The position numbers and the translations under genes are program-made. 64,000 nt of DNA from DATBLE01 sp963837265 (GTDB lineage Bacteria; Actinomycetota; Thermoleophilia; Gaiellales; Gaiellaceae), in the NCBI GenBank assembly GCA_963837265.1, contig CAWIMQ010000001.1:372001-436000 (forward strand), in the 5' to 3' direction. This document shows, in pieces, positions 24,373 to 33,172 of the stretch. Numbering within the stretch: the stretch's first letter is position 1; each line of letters starts with the position of its first letter. The notes under the pieces were generated by a model. It was not told where the DNA came from and searched no databases. It saw only the letters and a list, made by a program, of their open reading frames with translations.

Positions 24373-25620
24373 ATGAGCACGCCGGGCATCGTCCTCGTCG
24401 GGACGCTCGACACGAAGGGCAACGAGATCGAGTACACGCGCCGCTTCCTCGAGCGGCTCGGGGCGCGCGTCACCGTCGTCGACTCGGGGATCCTCGGCGA
24501 GCCCGACGGCTGCGTGCCGGACGTGACGCGCGCGGAGGTCGCCGCCGCCGCCGGCCACGATCTCGAGGACCTCCGCAACGCGGGATCGCGCGGGGCGGCG
24601 GTGGAGCGGATGCTGGAGGGCGTGCGGGCGACCTGCCTGCGCCTCGCCGCGGACGGCAGGCTCGACGGCGTCCTCTGCCTCGGCGGCGCCGAGGGCGCGA
24701 TCCTCGGCGCGGCGGCGATGAGCGCGCTGCCCGTAGGGGTGCCGAAGGTGCTGGTGTCGCCGAGCGCGTCCGGCCGGCGGCCGTTCTCCGACTTCATCGG
24801 CCTGAACGACATGGTCGTCATGCACTCCGTCGTCGACATCCTCGGCCTGAACCCGATCGCCCGCTCGGTGTTCGAGAACGCCGCCGCCGCCGTCGTCGGG
24901 ATGGCACGCGACGGCGGCGGCGCCCTCGGCGAGCTCGGTGCCCGCACCGTCGCGCTGACGATGCTGGGGCACACGACGCCGGCCGTGATGCGGATCCGGC
25001 AGCGGCTCGAGGACGCGGGCCACGAGCCGGTGGTCTTCCATGCGAACGGCGTCGGCGGCCCGGCGATGGAGAGCCTCGCGAAGGCGGGCTCGATCGCGGC
25101 CGTCGTCGACTACACGCTCTCCGAGCTGGCGAACACGGTCATGGACGGCATCCACGCGACGGGGCCCGAGCGGCTCACCGTCGCCGGCTCGCTCGGGCTG
25201 CCGCAGGTCGTCGTCCCGGGCTGCGCCGACTTCTTCAACCAGGGGGCGCCGGCCACCCTGCCCGAGCGCTTCCGGGCCCGGAAGGCCTACTACCACAATC
25301 CTCTCGCGACGCTCGTGCGCCTCGCCCCGGACGAGATGGTCGAGCTCGGCCGGATGATCGCCGCCCGCCTGAACCCGGCGACCGGGCCGGTCGCCGTCGT
25401 CGTCCCGACCGGCGGCTTCTCGCTCGCCGACGTCCCGGGCGGCGACCTCTGGGACCCCGAGGCCGATGCGGCGCTCGTCGAGACGCTCGCGCGGGAGCTC
25501 CGGCCGGACATCCCGTTCGAGCGGGTGGACACGCACGTGAACGATCCGGCGCTCGCCGACCTCGTCGCCGACCGGTTTCTCGCCCTCGTCGGCAGCCCGG
25601 CGGAGCCCTCGGGAGGCTGA
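24373..25620 (+). CDS. Tm-1-like ATP-binding domain protein (UPF0261)
   Basis: 415 residues, full length for UPF0261. Recognised from VLVGTLDTKGNEIEYTRRFL at the N-terminus, the glycine-rich CLGGAEGAILGAAAM, the FIGLNDMVVMHSVVDILGLN stretch and the late PTGGFSLADVPGGDLWDPEAD. The family shares the ATP-binding N-terminal domain of the plant resistance protein Tm-1; the bacterial role is unknown though it recurs in catabolic operons. Here it closes the FAD oxidase - creatininase operon. Confidence 0.85.
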   Translation: MSTPGIVLVGTLDTKGNEIEYTRRFLERLGARVTVVDSGILGEPDGCVPDVTRAEVAAAAGHDLEDLRNAGSRGAAVERMLEGVRATCLRLAADGRLDGVLCLGGAEGAILGAAAMSALPVGVPKVLVSPSASGRRPFSDFIGLNDMVVMHSVVDILGLNPIARSVFENAAAAVVGMARDGGGALGELGARTVALTMLGHTTPAVMRIRQRLEDAGHEPVVFHANGVGGPAMESLAKAGSIAAVVDYTLSELANTVMDGIHATGPERLTVAGSLGLPQVVVPGCADFFNQGAPATLPERFRARKAYYHNPLATLVRLAPDEMVELGRMIAARLNPATGPVAVVVPTGGFSLADVPGGDLWDPEADAALVETLARELRPDIPFERVDTHVNDPALADLVADRFLALVGSPAEPSGG

Positions 25621-25673
25621 GGGGCCGGTCAGCTCGATCCGGTCTGATCCGGCTTTCGAGAGCCGAGTCGAGG

Positions 25674-26078
25674 TCACCGGGGCACGATCGTCGCGATCCT
25701 CGCGGCTCTTGCGCCGTCGAGGAGCCGCGCGTCGTATGCCACTACGGCTCCGAGCCCAGCACCCAGCGCCTGCGCGGAAGCCAGGTGGATCGCGTCGAGC
25801 GTCCGGAGCTCCAGCGGCTTCAGCCGGGCCGCTGCGTCGAGGATCGCCTCGTCGACCGCCAGCAGGTCGAGGCTCGCGACGACCCGCTCGGCCACGCGCC
25901 GCGCGGCCGAGCTCACCTGGGCGCACGCCCGCACCACCTCGGCGCGCACGAGCGCGCTCGAGACGTGGCGCTCCCAGCGCCCGAGCTCCGCTCGCAGCGC
26001 CCCCGTCTCCGGCTCGGGGACGACGAGCTTCACGAGCGCCGACGAGTCGAGATAGAGAAGCGCCGGCTGCGCGCTCAC
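25674..26078 (-). CDS. VapC-like PIN-domain toxin
   Basis: 134 residues; the GTG start overlaps the antitoxin stop (GTGA). PIN-domain acidic residues are visible: Asp11 in LYLDSSALVKLVV, the Glu in SSALVRAEVVRA, Asp in LRTLDAIHLASA and Asp in VVAYDARLLDGA. PIN toxins are Mg-dependent RNases that usually cut tRNA or rRNA loops. It is paired with a Phd/YefM-type antitoxin gene directly upstream on the same strand. Confidence 0.87.
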   Translation of the reverse strand: MSAQPALLYLDSSALVKLVVPEPETGALRAELGRWERHVSSALVRAEVVRACAQVSSAARRVAERVVASLDLLAVDEAILDAAARLKPLELRTLDAIHLASAQALGAGLGAVVAYDARLLDGARAARIATIVPR

Positions 26079-26350
26079 GCCTCGTCCTGGCGCTCGACCG
26101 CCAGGGCCTCCGTCCCGGCATGCGAGACGGGCCGCGAGACCGGCGCGATCTGGAGGAGCCGACCGTCTCCACGGCGCGCCTGCCCGGCTGCGACCAGACG
26201 ATCGAGAACGTCTGTCTCGTCCGCCCACGGTGAGAGAACGGCAAGCGGGCGGCCGTGCTCCGTCACCACCAGGCGCTCGCCCGACCGGACCCGGCGCAGG
26301 TAGCGGCTCAGATCCTGACGGAGCTCGCGAACTCCGACGCGATCGTTCAC
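26075..26350 (-). CDS. Phd/YefM-family antitoxin (VapB)
   Basis: 91 residues from a GTG at 26350. The DNA-binding and dimerising N-terminal region VGVRELRQDLSRYLRRVRSG followed by ERLVVTEHGRPLAVLSP is the hallmark of Phd/YefM antitoxins; the C-terminal part is the presumed toxin-wrapping tail. A perfect 8-bp inverted repeat just upstream is a likely autoregulatory operator. Longer in-frame extension upstream would run through that operator and is rejected. Confidence 0.85.
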   Translation of the reverse strand: MNDRVGVRELRQDLSRYLRRVRSGERLVVTEHGRPLAVLSPWADETDVLDRLVAAGQARRGDGRLLQIAPVSRPVSHAGTEALAVERQDEA

Positions 26351-26357
26351 GCCCGAA

Positions 26358-26382
26358 AATGTAGCACTTTTGTAGCTACATT
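26358..26382 (-). promoter_or_regulatory. Inverted-repeat operator of the VapBC pair
   Basis: AATGTAGC (26358-26365), 9-nt spacer, GCTACATT (26375-26382): a perfect 8-bp inverted repeat in an A/T-rich island, 8 bp upstream of the antitoxin start. Position and symmetry suit autorepression by the antitoxin or antitoxin-toxin complex. Confidence 0.65.
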
Positions 26383-26430
26383 CGAGTCTGAACTCCACTC
26401 GATAGTCGTCCGGGTACCTCGAACGTCGAG

Positions 26431-26825
26431 CTACGCCGACGGAGTGAGCACACGCAGGCCCGGCACGCGTTCGCAACCGTCCCGGTCACGGGTCGCGACG
26501 CTGAAGCCGTGGGCGAGGGCGGTTGCGGCGATCCAGAGGTCGTGCTGCCCGATCAGCGCCCCGCGCTGACGAGCGGCGCCCACACCTCGGCATGGACCCG
26601 TGCGACCGGCGTGGTGACCGGGACGGCCTCGGTGCCTGCGAGCAGCTCTTCCACGAACGCCATTCGTCTCGCTGCAATATCGCCGCCGGCGCGAAGGACG
26701 CCGTGCAGCAGCTCGCTGACCGTGATCACGCTGATCGCCAATCCTCCTCGCCGACCAGCTCCTCGAGCGTGCGGCCCTGCCGTTCCTGCTCCAGGAAGAG
26801 GCTGGTATCGATCAGGACCGCCAGG
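26431..26825 (-). pseudogene. Decayed VapC-like PIN toxin (two frameshifts)
   Basis: Read on the minus strand, three frames in succession give a complete PIN protein: LAVLIDTSLFLEQERQG, then after a missing base AISVITVSELLHGVLRAG, then after a second missing base RGALIGQHDLWIAATALAHG and TRDRDGCERVPGLRV to a TAG stop. All four acidic positions survive, so only the frame is broken, near 26727 and near 26570. The expected ATG is a CTG, though a ribosome-like AGGAGG precedes it. It could be a real pseudogene or contain sequencing indels. Confidence 0.7.
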
Positions 26826-27000
26826 GGTCCTCCTGTGGCCCGACTTCTCCACCGATCCGGCGCAGGTCGTCTGCGAATTCGGGGTCGACCGGCGGGAGCG
26901 ACGCGAGCAGCGAGCGAAGACGGCTGGCCGGCATCAGCCGGACGCGCGGCGGGGTCAGAAGCGCAACAGGGGCACCGTTGCGGACGAAATCTGATTTGTG
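26813..27000 (-). pseudogene. Remnant of a Phd-type antitoxin (N-terminus missing)
   Basis: The minus strand reads KSDFVRNGAPVALLTPPRV and then MPASRLRSLLASLPPVDP and EFADDLRRIGGEV to a stop at 26813-26815 that overlaps the decayed toxin. This is the C-terminal half of a Phd-like antitoxin; its DNA-binding N-terminal half is absent, cut off where the glyoxalase gene ends. With the preceding entry it forms a dead toxin-antitoxin pair beside the live one. Confidence 0.6.
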
Positions 27001-27007
27001 CGGCCTG

Positions 27008-27394
27008 TCAGCCGGTCTCGATGATCTCGACCCGGTACTGGTCCGGGTCGCGGACGAAGCAGAGGCGCGGGCCGCCGTCGCGGACCCGGTAGGGCGCGCG
27101 CTCGGGCTCGATCTCCTGCTCCTTCAGCCGCGCCAGCGTCGCGTCGAGGTCGTCGACGCCGATCGCGACGTGCCCGTAGCCGGTGCCGAGCTCGTACGTG
27201 CGCCCGTCGTGGTTGAAGGTCAGCTCGAGCACGTCCCCCTGCTCCCCGATCGAGAAGAAGTAGTTCGTCGCCTCCACCTCGTCGTTTCGGACGATGTCCA
27301 TCTCTCGGGAGAAGCGGAACCCGAGCGCCTCGTAGAACGCCCGGCTCCGCTGCGGGTCGGTGATCCGCAGCATCGTGTGCAGGAACCTCGCCAT
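27008..27394 (-). CDS. Glyoxalase I (lactoylglutathione lyase)-like protein
   Basis: 128 residues, the length of bacterial GloA. Ligands in family positions: His6 (FLHTMLRITD), Glu57 (VLELTFNHD), His75 (GYGHVAIGV) and Glu123 (YRVEIIETG), each exactly one residue beyond the E. coli GloA numbering. The GloA reaction isomerises the methylglyoxal-thiol hemithioacetal. Actinobacteria usually use mycothiol rather than glutathione, so the thiol partner may differ. TAGGAT lies 9 nt upstream of the ATG. Confidence 0.87.
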   Translation of the reverse strand: MARFLHTMLRITDPQRSRAFYEALGFRFSREMDIVRNDEVEATNYFFSIGEQGDVLELTFNHDGRTYELGTGYGHVAIGVDDLDATLARLKEQEIEPERAPYRVRDGGPRLCFVRDPDQYRVEIIETG

Positions 27395-27470
27395 GGCTCC
27401 AGGATCCTAGTCACGGAGCCCACTCGCCCGCGCCACGCTCGTGGAGCGTCGCCCCCGACGTTCACCGGGT

Positions 27471-29093
27471 CTACTTCCCTTTGGCCGCGTTCAGCTTGAC
27501 GAAGACGGCGATTGGCGCGAGGTTGGCGTCGACCTTCAACGCGCAGAGACGTATCCCCGCGCAGCCGCTCGTCCAGCCCTTGAAACGCCACCCGTGAGGC
27601 GCTACGGGCCGCAGGGTGACAATGGTTCCGAACCTGAAGCTCGCGGAGCACTTCTTCGGGCAGGTGATCCCACCCGGCCGGCTTGTCACTCGCCCGGTCC
27701 CGACGAGCTTCACCCGAAGCACGAAACCGGGCACGATCCGGCTGAACACGTCGACGGAGTCGTAGACGGCGGCCTGGCCGGTGGTGACGTACAGGCTGTT
27801 GCCTTCCGGGCTGATCGCAAGTGACTGCGGAGCGATCAGGGAGACGCCGCTCGTGCACGCGCCGCCGCCGCCGCCGTCGCTGATACAGCCCGCCGCGGCC
27901 GGCAACTGCCTGAGCACTCCGTTCTCGTCTCGAGCGAAGACCAGGACGGCATTGGCCAGGGCCGCCGTGACGTAGACGCTCTTTCCATCCGGGCTCACCG
28001 TCAGAGCCGAGGGGCCGTCCAGCGCTCGCGCCTGCGCGCACTGCCCTCCTGAGCCCGTCGGGCTCAGGCAGCCGGCCGGCCCGGGCCGCGGTGTCAGTGC
28101 CCCCGTTCCACCACGGACGAGCACGAGGATCTCGTCGCCGAAGAAGTCGGCGACATACAGGTCCTTGCCGTCGGGGCTGACCGCCCCACCGAGCAGGTCG
28201 GCGACCGAGGCGAGCGTCGTGCAAGCCCCGTTCGAGCCGTCGTTGCTGACGCAGCCCTGCGTCCCGGGCAGCTGGGCGAGTGCTCCTGCTGCGCCGCGCG
28301 AGAACGCGGCGATCGAACTGCCGCCCAGGACATAGACGTTCTTTCCGTCCGGGCTGACCAGGACGCGGCTCGGGCTGTCGAACCCGGCCCCGGCCGTGCA
28401 GTTGTCGGGAGACGGCCCCTCTTCATCGGTCTCCTGCGGCGCGGCGGCCACGCAGCCGGCCGTCCCCGGAAGCTGGGTCAGCGCACCGTCTGCCGCCCGT
28501 TGAAAGATCGCCACCCCGAAGTCGCCGGCCACGTAGACGCTCTTGCCGTCGGTGCTGACGGCGACCGAAGTTGCGCCACCCAGGCCGATGGCCTGTCCGC
28601 ACGCACCATCGGAGCCGTCTTCGCTCAGGCACGCGAGCGGGGTCAGCGTTCCCGAGGCGTCGCGTGAGAACGAGACGACCGAGCTGTCGAGAGCTGCGGC
28701 TACGTACACCGACCTGCCGTCGGGACTGACGGCGACAGACGACGCGCCGCTGAGTGCCGCCGCGAACGAGCAGTCGACGTACGCGCTGCTCGAGCAGCCT
28801 TGCTGGACAAGGGCCCCGCCGGCCGCCCTCGTCAGAACCGACACCGCCATGCTCGCGTACCCGGCCGTATAGACATTCCTGCCGTCGGCACTGACCGCCA
28901 CAGCCGAAAGGCCCGCAAGCGCGGTCGCGTCGGTGCAACCGGCTCCGTTGTCACCCTCGGCCAGGCAGGCCTGCGCCCCGGACAACTGCGCCAGCTGCCC
29001 GGGCAGGCCCGACGACCTGCTCGCCGACGCCACCCCTACCAGGAGGAAACAAGAGATCAGAACGGCTGACCCCCGCCGGGCAACTCTGAACAT
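27471..29093 (-). CDS. Secreted beta-propeller protein with C-terminal bacterial repeat domain
   Basis: 540 residues. Signal peptide after MFRVARRG; the ATG at 29093 is preferred because GAGGG lies just upstream. At least seven blade repeats carry the VAVSPDGRSVYVA type motif of lactonase/YVTN propellers, each with a paired-Cys loop (for example CLSEDGSDGAC). The last ~75 residues (VKLVGTGRVTSRPGGITCPK, then GWRFKGWTSGC) are an InlB B-repeat-like module. It is probably an exported structural or ligand-binding protein. Divergent from the cyclase-STAND gene. Confidence 0.8.
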   Translation of the reverse strand: MFRVARRGSAVLISCFLLVGVASASRSSGLPGQLAQLSGAQACLAEGDNGAGCTDATALAGLSAVAVSADGRNVYTAGYASMAVSVLTRAAGGALVQQGCSSSAYVDCSFAAALSGASSVAVSPDGRSVYVAAALDSSVVSFSRDASGTLTPLACLSEDGSDGACGQAIGLGGATSVAVSTDGKSVYVAGDFGVAIFQRAADGALTQLPGTAGCVAAAPQETDEEGPSPDNCTAGAGFDSPSRVLVSPDGKNVYVLGGSSIAAFSRGAAGALAQLPGTQGCVSNDGSNGACTTLASVADLLGGAVSPDGKDLYVADFFGDEILVLVRGGTGALTPRPGPAGCLSPTGSGGQCAQARALDGPSALTVSPDGKSVYVTAALANAVLVFARDENGVLRQLPAAAGCISDGGGGGACTSGVSLIAPQSLAISPEGNSLYVTTGQAAVYDSVDVFSRIVPGFVLRVKLVGTGRVTSRPGGITCPKKCSASFRFGTIVTLRPVAPHGWRFKGWTSGCAGIRLCALKVDANLAPIAVFVKLNAAKGK

Positions 29094-29187
29094 CGCGACC
29101 CTCAGTCTCTTCGCCGGCAGGGATGATTCTTCTGACTCGACCATCTTGACAGTCCCGGCGCAAGATGCCAAAAGAGCCAGAGGATGA

Positions 29188-31740
29188 ATGGATGTTCGAC
29201 CAGGTCGCCCCATCCATGAGAGGGCACTCGCGCGTGACTTGAGCCCTGCTCTGGCGGATGATTGCGTCGTGCGAGGCGATCTCCCCTCCGGAACCGTCAC
29301 TTTCCTTTTCACCGACGTGGAGGGTTCGACGAAGCTCTTGCAGGAGTTGGGCGTCGACGAGTTTTCCGAGGCGCTCGACGAGCATCGCCGCCTCCTACGC
29401 GACGCGCTCGACGCCAGGGGCGGCGTCGAGGTGGACACCGAGGGGGACGCCTTCTTCGCCGTCTTCCCGACGGCACCAGGAGCGCTCGAGGCGGCTGCCG
29501 AGGCACAAGAGACGCTCGCCGGGGGTCGCCTCCGTGTGCGCATGGGGATCCATACCGGCACACCGCACCTGGCGAAGGACGGCTATGTCGGGATCGACGT
29601 GCACCGGGCGGCCCGCATCGCTGCCTGCGGCCACGGTGGACAAGTGCTGGTCTCTGCCGCGACGGCTTCCCTGACGGGCACGGGCGGGCTCCGCGACCTC
29701 GGCGAGCACCGGCTGAAGGACCTCGCTGCGCCCGAGCGCATCTACCAGCTCGGAGACGACGACTTCCCGCCGCTCCGCAGCTTGCACCAGACCAATCTGC
29801 CGGTCCCGGCGACACCCTTCATGGGACGTGCGCAGGAGCTGCGCGAAGTGCTCGGGCTGCTTTCACGCGAGGACGTCCGCCTGCTCACCCTGACCGGGCC
29901 CGGCGGGACGGGCAAGACGCGCCTCGCCGCGCAGGCAGCCGCCGAACTCGCCTCGCACTACCCGGACGGCGTCTGGTGGGTACCGCTTACGCCGCTGCGC
30001 GACCCGGAGCTCGTTCTGGCGACGGCCGGGCAGGCGCTCGGCGCCAAGAACGGTCTGGCCGAGAGCATCGCCGACCGGTCGCTGCTCCTTCTGATGGACA
30101 ACTTCGAGCACGTCGTCGAGGCGGCCACCGAGGTCGCCGATCTGCTCACCACCTGCCCAGGGCTCGACCTACTCGTGACGAGCCGGGAGCCGCTCCACGT
30201 CGGGGGCGAGCAGGAGTATGCGGTGCCCCCGCTCGTCCACGAGGAAGGGATCGGCTTCTTCCTGGCAAGAGCACGGGCGGTCAAGCCCGACTTCGGCGCC
30301 GAGGACGCCGTGTCCGAGATCTGCCGCCGCCTCGACGACCTTCCCCTCGCGCTCGAGCTGGCCGCAGCCCGCGTGAAGGCACTCTCCGCAAAGCAGATCC
30401 TCGAGCGGCTCGATCAGCGCCTGCCTCTCCTCACCGGAGGTGCACGTGACGCACCCGACCGCCAACGCACGCTGAGAGCCACGATCGAGTGGTCACACGA
30501 CCTCCTCTCCGCCGAGGAGCGGGGCCTGTTCGCCCGTCTCGCAGTGTTCTCGGGAGGCTGCACGCTCGCGGCCGCGGAAGAGGTCGCGGAGGCAGATGTC
30601 GACGGCCTGCAGTCGCTCGTCGACAAGAGCCTGCTGCGCCACTCCGATGAGCGCTACTGGATGCTAGAGACGGTCCGCGAATTCGCCGCCGAGCGGCTCG
30701 ACGACTCGGGTGAGAGCGACGAGCTCGAACGGCGACATGCCGAGCACTTCCTGGCACTCGCCGAGGAGGCGGAGCCGAACCTGCGCTGGAGCGGGAGTCC
30801 TGGGGAGTGGCTCGAGCGCCTCGAGGAAGAACACGACAACCTCCGAGCCGCTCTCGACCGGCTCGAGGCTGGAGCCGAGAGCGAGCGCGTCCTGCGCCTG
30901 GCCGGAGCGCTGTCGCGGTTCTGGTACATCCGAGGGCACGTGGCGGAAGGGCAGCGGCGTCTCGAAAGTGCCCTCCACGCAAACGACGCCCCGACGGCGA
31001 CCCGCGCCAAAGCTCTCGACGGCGCAGCCATCATGGCGATCGAGGGTGGAGATGCCGAGACGGGGAGGCTTCGGGCCGAGGAGGGGTTGGCACTCCATCG
31101 CACACTGGGGGATGTGTGGGGCGCCGCCCATTCCGGATTCCTGCTCAGCCACGCCGTCGCCGACGCAGGCGACCCTGCAGCGGCGCAGCAACTCTTCACG
31201 GAGAGCCTACGACGATTCCGTGAGCTCGGCGACGACCACTACGCTCTGCTGGCGGCTTTCAACCTTGCCGTAATCATCGAGGAACTCGGCGACCACGAAC
31301 CCGCCCAGGCACTACACGAGGAGAACCTCCGCCGCGCACGGACGCAGTCCGACCAGCGCATGGTGGCCTTCTCGCTCGATCGACTGGCGTCGTTTGCCCT
31401 TGGCGAAGGCCGAGTCGCGGACGCCCTCTCGATGCTCAAGGAGTCTCTCTGCATCCGCCGCGACCTCGGCAATCGTGTTGGGATCGCGGAAAATCTCAGC
31501 CGCTTCGCCGCCACGCTCAACATGATGGGACAAACGACAACGGCCACCCGGCTCGTTTCCAGCTCGAAGGCTCTGCGCGAGCAGATCGGTAGCCCCGGCG
31601 TGCCCTGGCTCGCGAAAATCACCGAAGAGACGCTCACCTCGATCCGGATGCAGCTCGACGACGCTGTCTTTGCCGAGGCATGGGACCAAGGCCAGGCGCT
31701 GACGCTCGAGGAGGCCATCGCGCTCGCGCTCGACTCCTGA
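29188..31740 (+). CDS. Class III nucleotide cyclase - STAND ATPase - TPR regulator
   Basis: 850 residues from the ATG at 29188; a GTG at 29269 would start right before the cyclase domain and is possible. Residues ~30-195: class III cyclase domain with metal-binding Asp in FLFTDVEGST and VDTEGDAFFAVF, and GIDVHRAARIAACGHGG, where His replaces the usual Asn of the transition-state motif. Residues ~210-480: NB-ARC-like ATPase with TGPGGTGKTRLA and LLLLMDNFEHV. The rest: TPR-like helical repeats. Such proteins are cytoplasmic signalling or transcription-related switches; no DNA-binding domain is seen. Confidence 0.85.
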   Translation: MDVRPGRPIHERALARDLSPALADDCVVRGDLPSGTVTFLFTDVEGSTKLLQELGVDEFSEALDEHRRLLRDALDARGGVEVDTEGDAFFAVFPTAPGALEAAAEAQETLAGGRLRVRMGIHTGTPHLAKDGYVGIDVHRAARIAACGHGGQVLVSAATASLTGTGGLRDLGEHRLKDLAAPERIYQLGDDDFPPLRSLHQTNLPVPATPFMGRAQELREVLGLLSREDVRLLTLTGPGGTGKTRLAAQAAAELASHYPDGVWWVPLTPLRDPELVLATAGQALGAKNGLAESIADRSLLLLMDNFEHVVEAATEVADLLTTCPGLDLLVTSREPLHVGGEQEYAVPPLVHEEGIGFFLARARAVKPDFGAEDAVSEICRRLDDLPLALELAAARVKALSAKQILERLDQRLPLLTGGARDAPDRQRTLRATIEWSHDLLSAEERGLFARLAVFSGGCTLAAAEEVAEADVDGLQSLVDKSLLRHSDERYWMLETVREFAAERLDDSGESDELERRHAEHFLALAEEAEPNLRWSGSPGEWLERLEEEHDNLRAALDRLEAGAESERVLRLAGALSRFWYIRGHVAEGQRRLESALHANDAPTATRAKALDGAAIMAIEGGDAETGRLRAEEGLALHRTLGDVWGAAHSGFLLSHAVADAGDPAAAQQLFTESLRRFRELGDDHYALLAAFNLAVIIEELGDHEPAQALHEENLRRARTQSDQRMVAFSLDRLASFALGEGRVADALSMLKESLCIRRDLGNRVGIAENLSRFAATLNMMGQTTTATRLVSSSKALREQIGSPGVPWLAKITEETLTSIRMQLDDAVFAEAWDQGQALTLEEAIALALDS

Positions 31741-31766
31741 CACGGCGAGCAGCGCGATACCTTCTG

Positions 31767-32213
31767 GATCCCAGCAGGACTGCTCGTCACAGCGCCGGGG
31801 CCGCTCACGCTCACCGAGACGGAATACGACGACACCAGGTGAGCACTGTCCGACAGATCCGGACGCCCCGGGATGTGGGCGCCGAAGTAGTCGTGGCGAC
31901 CCACATCGAGGGCGAAGGGGCCCAGGTGCGTCGCCGGCGTACCTGAGGTCGGCGGGGAGTCGGACACGTGTCCTCTGCGCGTGTGGTGTGGCGCACACGT
32001 CGGCACGAAGCCGAGGGCGTGCATAACCTCGTGAACGACCCAGCGCCACCGGCGCCTTCCCAGCGGCGGCCCGGGTGGGCGAAGCGCCGGCTGGGACGGT
32101 TTCTCCACAGCGGGCTGGGGCCGCGAGTCCGCCGGCTCGAAAGGCGCGCCGCATCTCCCACAGAACCGCGAACCTTCGGGCTCTTCCTTGCCGCAACTCG
32201 CGCAGATCCGCAT
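31767..32213 (-). pseudogene. Chimeric remnant: zinc ribbon joined to a matrixin-like metalloprotease fragment
   Basis: Starts MRICASCGKEEPEGSRFCGR (a four-Cys zinc ribbon of the kind at cyclase N-termini), then a Pro-rich linker, then VVHEVMHALGFVPTCAPHHT with the HExxH zinc motif and RRGHVSDSP. The next piece, ADLRYAGDAPG, is in another frame and the following FALDVGRHDYFGAHIPGRPD returns to the first, so two compensating indels flank the Met-turn region. It ends in VSVSGPGAVTSSPAGI, a bacterial repeat domain cut after its first strand. The frame then runs on antisense to the cyclase gene without homology. Confidence 0.65.
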
Positions 32214-32352
32214 CCTTGCGCCCCCCGTACCGGGGCTCCGACACACCGCGTCCCAGCCCGGCTCGCAAGCCCCGACGCCAAGGTCACTTGGGACATCGCG
32301 TCGCGGCCGCCGGCCTGCCAGTGCGCGAGCCCGTACAAGACCGGCGTCAACT

Positions 32353-33172
32353 CTAGGAAGATCGAGTCGCCGTCCAGGATTGGTCGTTTGACGTGCACTT
32401 CCTGGCGGGCGTGTCGGTGAACACGATGTCTTCCCGGTATACCCCGGCTGCAGTCACCGCCCCGGCCGCGTCGACACCCTGGAAGTACCCGGTGACGGAG
32501 TAAGAGAGCTTCGCGTTGGCCCCGTTGACCACACCGTTCTCAGAGGTCGCTGCGGTGAACGACCGGTCCCGCTTGATCGTCGCCTTCAGGATCTTGAAGG
32601 GAGTACCAGCCCCACCGCCGCCAGCACAGGCGATGTTGACGCCCGGGATCGAGAAGTTCAAAACGCTCCCGGCCCCAGCCGGAACGACGAACGTGACGGC
32701 GTTGCCGGATTGCGATTGCTGGCCCGAGTAGTTGCCTGGCACTACGGAGTTCCTCGGAGACAGCTGCGTTGACCGAGTCACGTTCCAGGATTGGTTGTTT
32801 GAGGTGCACTTCCGGGAGGGCGTGTCGGTGAACACGATGTCCTCGCGGTACACCCCGGCTGCAGTCTCGGCTCCGGTCGCAGATTTCCCCTGGAAGCGCC
32901 CGGTGACGAAGTAGGTGAGCTTCGCGTTGGCCCCGTTGACCACGCCGTTCTCAGAGGTCGTTGCGGTGAACGACCGGTCCCGCTTGATCGTCGCCTTCAG
33001 GATCTTGAAGGGAGTACCGGCCCCACCGCCGCCTGCACAGGCGATGTTGACGCCCGGGATCGAGAAGTTCAAAACGCTCCCGGCCCCAGCCGGAACGAAG
33101 AACGTGACGGCGTTGCCGGATTGCGACTGCTGGCCCGAGTAGCCGCCCGGCTCGACAACTGACGTACGGGGC
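32353..33172 (-). repeat. Direct tandem duplication, 411-bp period, within the secreted repeat gene
   Basis: The two units of the gene above align with a 411-bp offset (for example the segments beginning at 32521 and 32932) and are almost identical at DNA level over most of their length, including synonymous positions, so the duplication is recent or kept uniform by gene conversion. One codon is inserted near the junction. Confidence 0.85.

Noticed and set aside
31239..32246. A full-length zinc-ribbon protein on the minus strand
   Set aside because: The second half is antisense to the cyclase gene and the middle needs two frame changes to match a protease; treated as a remnant only up to 31767.
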